A stretch of DNA of 10,986 nucleotides, from positions 1 to 10,986 of the forward strand of contig QUTJ01031340.1 in assembly GCA_003573635.1 (NCBI GenBank), given 5' to 3'. The DNA comes from Goniomonas avonlea (taxonomy: Eukaryota > Cryptophyceae > Goniomonadida > Goniomonadaceae). The notes beneath the pieces are model-generated. The model did not search any database. It saw only the letters and a program-made list of their open reading frames with translations, and was not told the DNA's origin. Numbering within the stretch: the first letter of the stretch is position 1; every line of letters starts with the position of its first letter. A program made the translations under genes and the position numbers. Shown piece after piece: positions 6,825 to 10,986 of the stretch.

Positions 6825-6906
6825 GCAGGAATGGCCGAGTGGTCCAAGGCGCCAGCTTTAGGCGCTGGTATCTTCGGGTGCGTGGGTTCGAACCCCACTT
6901 CCTGCA
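6825..6906 (+). tRNA. tRNA-Leu(UAG)
   Basis: 82-nt tRNA with the long variable arm of leucine tRNAs. The 7-bp acceptor stem pairs GCAGGAA (6825-6831) with TTCCTGC (6899-6905), with discriminator A at 6906. The anticodon stem CCAGC/GCTGG encloses the loop TTTAGGC, giving anticodon TAG, which reads CUA and probably other CUN codons. The T arm is GTGGG-TTCGAAC-CCCAC, and the A-box-like TGGCCGAGTGG is present. No intron and no encoded CCA. T runs at 6907-6911 and 6915-6920 suit RNA polymerase III termination. A TTTTTATAC box lies about 25-30 nt upstream. Confidence 0.97.
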
Positions 6907-6928
6907 TTTTTCTCTTTTTTCCTTTTTT
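6907..6928 (+). terminator. Pol III T-run terminator of tRNA-Leu
   Basis: Three T runs (5, 6 and 8 nt) begin immediately after the discriminator base. This is the usual RNA polymerase III stop signal and may also protect the downstream gene from read-through. Confidence 0.75.
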
Positions 6929-7003
6929 TTGTGGGTCTATCAAGGGTCGGAGTTTTCACTCTTACTTCATACAGGTCTAGGGATTTTCCTTGAAACGTGA
7001 CCG

Positions 7004-8491
7004 ATGCTGGCGCGCCTGAGTCGTGTTCTCGTTCAGGGTCCGAGGACTCGTGCCTTGTTGGTCAGTGCCCGGACTTGGGACCATGCCCGTACCCACAAGA
7101 CCAAAAGCGCGCCTGCTGGAACCATCCAGACACCGATTGGTGATCTAGGACCAAGAGACCTTCAGCGCACTCGATCTTTGTTCCGCTCTCGTCTAGGGAA
7201 ATGCTGCAGGCATGGGATGTTGGGAGAGGCCCTTGAAGTTGCAGCCATTATGGAAGAGAACAATATTGACCTTGGCCCAGTGGAATACGAGAGGCTGTTG
7301 TTTGTGTGTAGTACGAACGGCGCTGTCGAGGACGCAGAGAGAATCGCCGCGAGCATGGACGCGAAAAAAATCTCATTATCTGAGGCCGGGCACAGTGTCA
7401 TGATCACAATGCATGCGCGCAGGGGTGATGTACAGACAGCTCTTCATTGGTTTGAGCGCCTTTGTGCAACAGAGGGTCTCCCACGGCGGCTGCGCCACTA
7501 TTCGCCACTTCTTCAAGTCTGTGGCAGTACGCGCAACACAGCTCTGGGTTTCCAGCTCCTGGAGCGGGCGCGTAATGATGGGCTGATCCCAGACCAGGAA
7601 AGTCTTGTGTCTCTTCTTCAGTCAGCGGCGGCGGAAGCTGATCCTGCTCTTCGTGCCCTTGGAGCCCAGATTTTGGCGGCTTTGCGGGAATACTCGATGG
7701 TCCTGGAAACTCCTACTTTAGATGCGGTGACTGCTTGGTTTCAGGCAGGTGGTGTTGGTGCTTCGCAGGAGCCGGGTCCGCACCATTGGACCATGACACG
7801 CGCTTATGTGAGTTCCAGTGGCTTGTGTTCAGGTTGTGGTGTCAAGCTGGAGTCGGTGGAGCTGAAACCTGACCGTCAACTTCTCCTCAAGAAGGAAGTT
7901 GAGCGCTTGTTGATCCAGTCTTGCACGCCTTCCGCTTTCAAACGGTTCCAGGAGTTTCTCAAAATGCGCGGGCCGGTAGATGCCGTTGTGGACGGCCTTA
8001 ACGTGGCCCACGCGCTCTCGACTGTCCCCAACTCACAGCTGGTCAAAGAAATGGTGGAGTACCTTGAAAGTTGCGGCAAGAATGTTCTGGTTTTTGGCAG
8101 GTCCCACTGCTTTGTCAAGGAGCGTATGTCTCCTGGAGAAAAGGTATGGCACAACCTGTGGGAGCAGAACAAGGCTTGGGTGGTGCCCACCTGGGGTGCT
8201 GATGATCTCTTTTGGCTCTACACTGCAATTGTGCATGGGATGGACGTGGATCTTATCACCAATGACGAAATGACCGATCACAAGCAACTCATCGACCCAG
8301 CCCTGGACGCCGACTTTGAGCGCTGGCGACGAGGGCATCAGCTCCGCTTCGAATTCAATAGGTTGAGTCCCGTTCTCCAACCGAAGCAGCAATACGACCC
8401 TGTGGTTCAGTGGGCACACGGTGGCAACCTCTGGCATTTCCCGGCGGCACAGTCTGTCGAGTGGCTGTGTGTTCATCGTGGCGGCAAGTGA
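7004..8491 (+). CDS. PRORP: Proteinaceous RNase P (PRORP), intronless
   Basis: Predicted protein-only RNase P that removes tRNA 5' leaders. It has 495 residues, close to the plant PRORP length. An in-frame TGA lies one codon before the ATG (TGA CCG ATG). Residues 1-25 are arginine-rich with no acidic residue before D26, resembling an organelle-targeting leader. Residues about 55-230 are pentatricopeptide-like helical repeats. The zinc-site pair CSGC (C275, C278) precedes the NYN nuclease domain. Predicted metal-binding aspartates are D330 (VVDGLNVA), D400 and D401 (ADDLFWLY) and D421 (ITNDEMTDH). H478 (WHFP) and C489 (WLC) complete the zinc site, so no key residue is missing. Unlike its intron-dense neighbours it is a single exon. 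Location (nucleus or organelle) cannot be fixed from sequence. Confidence 0.95.
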   Translation: MLARLSRVLVQGPRTRALLVSARTWDHARTHKTKSAPAGTIQTPIGDLGPRDLQRTRSLFRSRLGKCCRHGMLGEALEVAAIMEENNIDLGPVEYERLLFVCSTNGAVEDAERIAASMDAKKISLSEAGHSVMITMHARRGDVQTALHWFERLCATEGLPRRLRHYSPLLQVCGSTRNTALGFQLLERARNDGLIPDQESLVSLLQSAAAEADPALRALGAQILAALREYSMVLETPTLDAVTAWFQAGGVGASQEPGPHHWTMTRAYVSSSGLCSGCGVKLESVELKPDRQLLLKKEVERLLIQSCTPSAFKRFQEFLKMRGPVDAVVDGLNVAHALSTVPNSQLVKEMVEYLESCGKNVLVFGRSHCFVKERMSPGEKVWHNLWEQNKAWVVPTWGADDLFWLYTAIVHGMDVDLITNDEMTDHKQLIDPALDADFERWRRGHQLRFEFNRLSPVLQPKQQYDPVVQWAHGGNLWHFPAAQSVEWLCVHRGGK

Positions 8492-8825
8492 ACGCGGGAA
8501 ACGTTGATTTCCTCATCCTGAAGTGGTGTCATGTCTTGGACGCATCAGTCGAGGTGCAAGAACACATCGTCTGAGGGTCAGCACATTGCTGCCTTGACTG
8601 AGGGGCTCGATTAACTGCGATCCCGTGATGCGATAATCGCTGTGAAGTTACACGCAGTCTTTCAACTGAAGCAACGAGTCGCACGACGCGAGAGCTTCCG
8701 ACTTGGCTCTTGTTGAAAATTAAAAGGAAAATTTAGTGAAAGTGGGCATTTGCCGCATAAAATGTACACGAACTCAATAGCCCCGTCTAGTGTCAACGGC
8801 GACGAAGAGAGTTTCTAGGTCCAGA
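8492..8825. other. Convergent intergenic region, PRORP / UBC12
   Basis: 334 bp between two stop codons, holding both 3' untranslated regions. An A-rich stretch (AAAATTAAAAGGAAAATTTAG, about 8715-8735) is the only compositional feature. No canonical AATAAA, tRNA or further exon is seen. Confidence 0.5.
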
Positions 8826-9523
8826 TCACCAGCGCCGGGGTTGCGCAGCACCTCCCCGCATGGAGCGCTGCACCGTCTGTGCGAACGCACTCTTGTTCGT
8901 GCGGAGAAGCTCAGCAGCTTCTTTGTTCAGTGGGTCCTCAGGGTTCGGCTCCTGTTATGTTGCGGATCAGGTATGGAACGGGAAAGAAACGGTGCGACTG
9001 ACCAGGAACAGAAACAGCAGCCCGTTGATCACCACGTTGATATCGAGGACAGGGCGCCAGTCCTCCCGGAGAATGTTCAAACAAACCTTTCCATCAGTGT
9101 CAATGTTGGGATGATACACCTGATATGAGAGGTGAGCAAGTCCATCGGTGGACACAGATCGCATACTCGGGTTGTGCAGAGCACTTTGGGTGCTGCATGT
9201 GGGTAGTCTGCGGCGATCTCAAACTTGAAGTCAAAACGGCCACCCTTCCAGTAGCCTTCATCAGGCTTAATTACGACAAGGAAGTTCATCAAGTCGTTGG
9301 GATCTGGGAAGGACAGCTCACACCACATATTCTTCTCCAAGTTCTCAGCACTCAAGTCTTGGGACAGAGTCAGTCACAGGGGGAGACACAACGGAGCAGC
9401 CCAACCTTTCTGAAGCCTCCGTTTTGCCGCAGACACAACAGTGGCACGGCCACCCCCGGTCCCGGAGCTTTCAGCGGCAGCCTTCTTCTTCTGCTCGTCC
9501 TTGAGAGTGAGTAACTTCAGCAT
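8826..9523 (-). CDS. UBC12: NEDD8-conjugating enzyme UBC12, four exons
   Basis: E2 enzyme that carries NEDD8 from the UBA3/APPBP1 E1 to cullins. Exons 9523-9406, 9357-9167, 9119-9003 and 8951-8826 join to 183 residues, the usual family length. Introns are 48, 47 and 51 nt. The N-terminus [17 protein letters not shown] matches the UBC12-specific extension that docks on the E1. The E2 fold follows: [20 protein letters not shown], then [20 protein letters not shown] with catalytic C116, then [16 protein letters not shown]. An in-frame TGA sits two codons before the start. After MRGG the C-terminus (AAQPRRW) is unlike the usual aromatic YF..C ending. A 37-nt GT..AG alternative there would give another short tail, so the last residues are uncertain. 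Confidence 0.93.
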
Positions 9524-9665
9524 TGTTCAGTTCTCTCTCTTGTTTGACGAACGATTTTGTGATTGACAGGGTCAAATCACCTTGCAAGCCGACACTCGTA
9601 CACTCTCACGTACACGCAAATTGGGCGTTAGCGGAAGCTTCTTCGAGAGCGAATCGACTGTGACG
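9524..9665. promoter_or_regulatory. Presumed bidirectional promoter, UBC12 / UGGT
   Basis: Only 142 bp separate the two divergent start codons, and no other ATG occurs on the plus strand before 9666. A pyrimidine stretch (about 9530-9543) is visible, but no TATA box is obvious. Both leaders must be short. The promoter role is inferred from position. Confidence 0.5.
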
Positions 9666-10986
9666 ATGCGCTTGATCGCTCTCACTCTCTCTCTGTGCGC
9701 ACTGGTGGGGGTGTTGGACGCAGCATCGGTTACAAAGAATGTGCAAGTCAGCTTGCGCGCCCGGTGGAACGAGACATCTCTCCTTCTTGAAGCCAGGTTT
9801 TATTCAAACTTGATGATTTCACTTGGATGCTGACCCGCCTCAGCGAGTACCTGGCCGAAGATTCGGCCTCTCTGTTCTGGCGTTTTGTTGATGGACTTCC
9901 TGCCGGTGCCGGGACTGAGACCGACCAAGGCCAGTACAACACGGCGTTAGAGGTTGCTGAGACCTTGCTTTCAAAGGAAAGTGTCACCGCTTTAAAGTTC
10001 GCTCTTGGCCTTCGTGCCTACTCTCCCAAGGTTGAGCTGCATCGGCAATTATGGCTGAACTCTGGTCGATCTTCTGGTTGCCAGACTGTGCCATGCGCAG
10101 TTATTGATGGCTTGGCTGTGCACGCTTCCAGCAAGATTGAGGCTGCGGTTGCTGCGTGAGTCCTGCCCCACTGTGTTTTGCATCAGACAGTGCTCACTCT
10201 GGACAGAAAAACTGCTCAAGGAGGTACAGGAGCATATGGTCATGAGTACCCAAGTGCTGATGCGAGTGCACCCCCTGTGTTTCTTTATGCGCTCGTTGGA
10301 ACGGCGGATTTCCTTGATTTCCACGCAACCTTGAAAAGGCTGGCTCAAGATGGAAAGATCCGGTATTTTTTGCGCCATGTCCAGCCCTCCTGGAACGACG
10401 CTACCTCTGGTCGCCCTGTGATTCTTCAAGGTTACGGTGTTGAGCTTGCCATCAAGAACATGGAGTACAAAGCCATCGACGATACCGTTAGTAAAGCACA
10501 GGAAGGCGAGGAGGGCACCGCTACAGATCAGACCGAAAATCACGAAGTTGATGGTAGGTCAACCTACCTGGATGTTGCGTTTATGTCACTGATGGTTTCA
10601 TCTCGTCAGGATTCGACTTTACTCAGCTTCGCGCACGCCGACCGGAGCTGGCGAGCGAGCTCACCACGTTCGAAGAGCACCTGCTGTCTAACATCAAAGT
10701 GGAGAAGGAGGTCAGGGTCTGGGCCATCAAGGGTCCGTATTCCTTGTTGTCACACCCTTGCTAAAAGCTGGAGAGAGTTGATCCCTTGCGTCGTTTCTGC
10801 TTCTCATCGCGATTGCGCTCGAGAAGATTGATCTGTGACCCGTTGCCGGCAGATCTTGGTTACCAGGCCGCCCAGCGCATCGCTGGGGCGTCTGATCCAC
10901 TTCTCCTGCTTCGAGACATTTCGCACAATCTCCACACCCAAGTGGCCTCCCTCTCTCGCCTTAAAGTCACCCCCACTGTACGTCGC
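9666..10986 (+). CDS. UGGT: UDP-glucose:glycoprotein glucosyltransferase, N-terminal part, cut by window end
   Basis: ER-lumen folding sensor that puts a glucose back on N-glycans of misfolded glycoproteins. Exons 9666-9796, 9844-10155, 10207-10553, 10610-10732 and 10853-10986 (continuing) encode the first 349 residues of a protein usually near 1500. Introns are 47, 51, 56 and 120 nt. Residues 1-19 are a signal peptide (MRLIALTLSLCALVGVLDA). Family blocks follow: RWNETSLLLEASEYLAEDS, FWRFVDGLP, FLYALVGTADFLDF, then LQGYGVELAIKNMEYKAIDD, GFDFTQLRARRPEL and WAIKDLGYQAAQRI. These belong to the thioredoxin-like sensor region; the catalytic domain lies beyond the window. Intron 4 uses a GTCCGT donor. 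No break is seen in the part present. Confidence 0.93.

Noticed and set aside
6722-7000. 92-codon open frame over the tRNA
   Set aside because: It runs through tRNA-Leu and its T-run terminator; the tRNA fold explains the sequence.
7876-8476. Antisense open frames of 104 and 147 codons over PRORP
   Set aside because: The plus-strand frame has every PRORP catalytic and zinc residue; the antisense peptides have no recognisable motif.
9125-9514. 129-codon plus-strand open frame opposite UBC12
   Set aside because: It covers UBC12 exons 1-2 in antisense and shows no domain of its own.

Overview
The window is nuclear DNA from a eukaryote, probably a unicellular alga or other protist. It has spliced genes for ER folding control (UGGT), neddylation (UBC12), a Sin3-complex subunit (SAP30-like) and a protein-only RNase P, plus a nuclear-type tRNA-Leu. 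Its introns are uniformly tiny: about 44-58 nt, with a 120-nt exception in UGGT and a 184-nt intron expanded by duplication. I cannot name the species from sequence alone. All gene models were built by hand, by finding family-conserved protein segments and joining them at GT..AG borders that keep phase.

Layout. 1-353 is a CA/GA/TG satellite. 354-547 is a two-copy 97-bp tandem duplication, followed by about 290 bp with no assigned gene. 841-2136 (minus) is a ketohexokinase-like PfkB sugar kinase with five exons. It is divergent, across 177 bp, from a ZZ-zinc-finger protein of unknown role (2314-3462, plus, five exons). 3463-3780 is a convergent gap. 3781 to about 4508 (minus) is a SAP30-like protein whose 5' end is uncertain. 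4509-4978 is unassigned. 4979-6700 is a microsatellite island in which a short hairpin-bearing repeat family recurs on both strands. 6825-6906 is tRNA-Leu(UAG), followed 97 bp later by an intronless PRORP gene (7004-8491). A 334-bp convergent gap separates it from UBC12 (8826-9523, minus, four exons). UBC12 is divergent across 142 bp from UGGT (9666 to the window end, plus, five exons seen, incomplete).

The genes are housekeeping and do not form one pathway. Coding genes alternate in divergent and convergent pairs. The one functional adjacency is a tRNA gene placed directly upstream of the enzyme expected to remove tRNA 5' leaders.

The most unusual structures are (a) a four-copy tandem array of a 3' splice-site module (branch point, AG and start of exon) in the last intron of the ketohexokinase gene, where only the last acceptor keeps the protein open, and (b) the GA-anchored repeat family in the 5.2-6.7 kb island, whose terminal hairpin shows a paired substitution between copies. 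I found no mobile-element protein, CRISPR array or clearly new multi-gene system.
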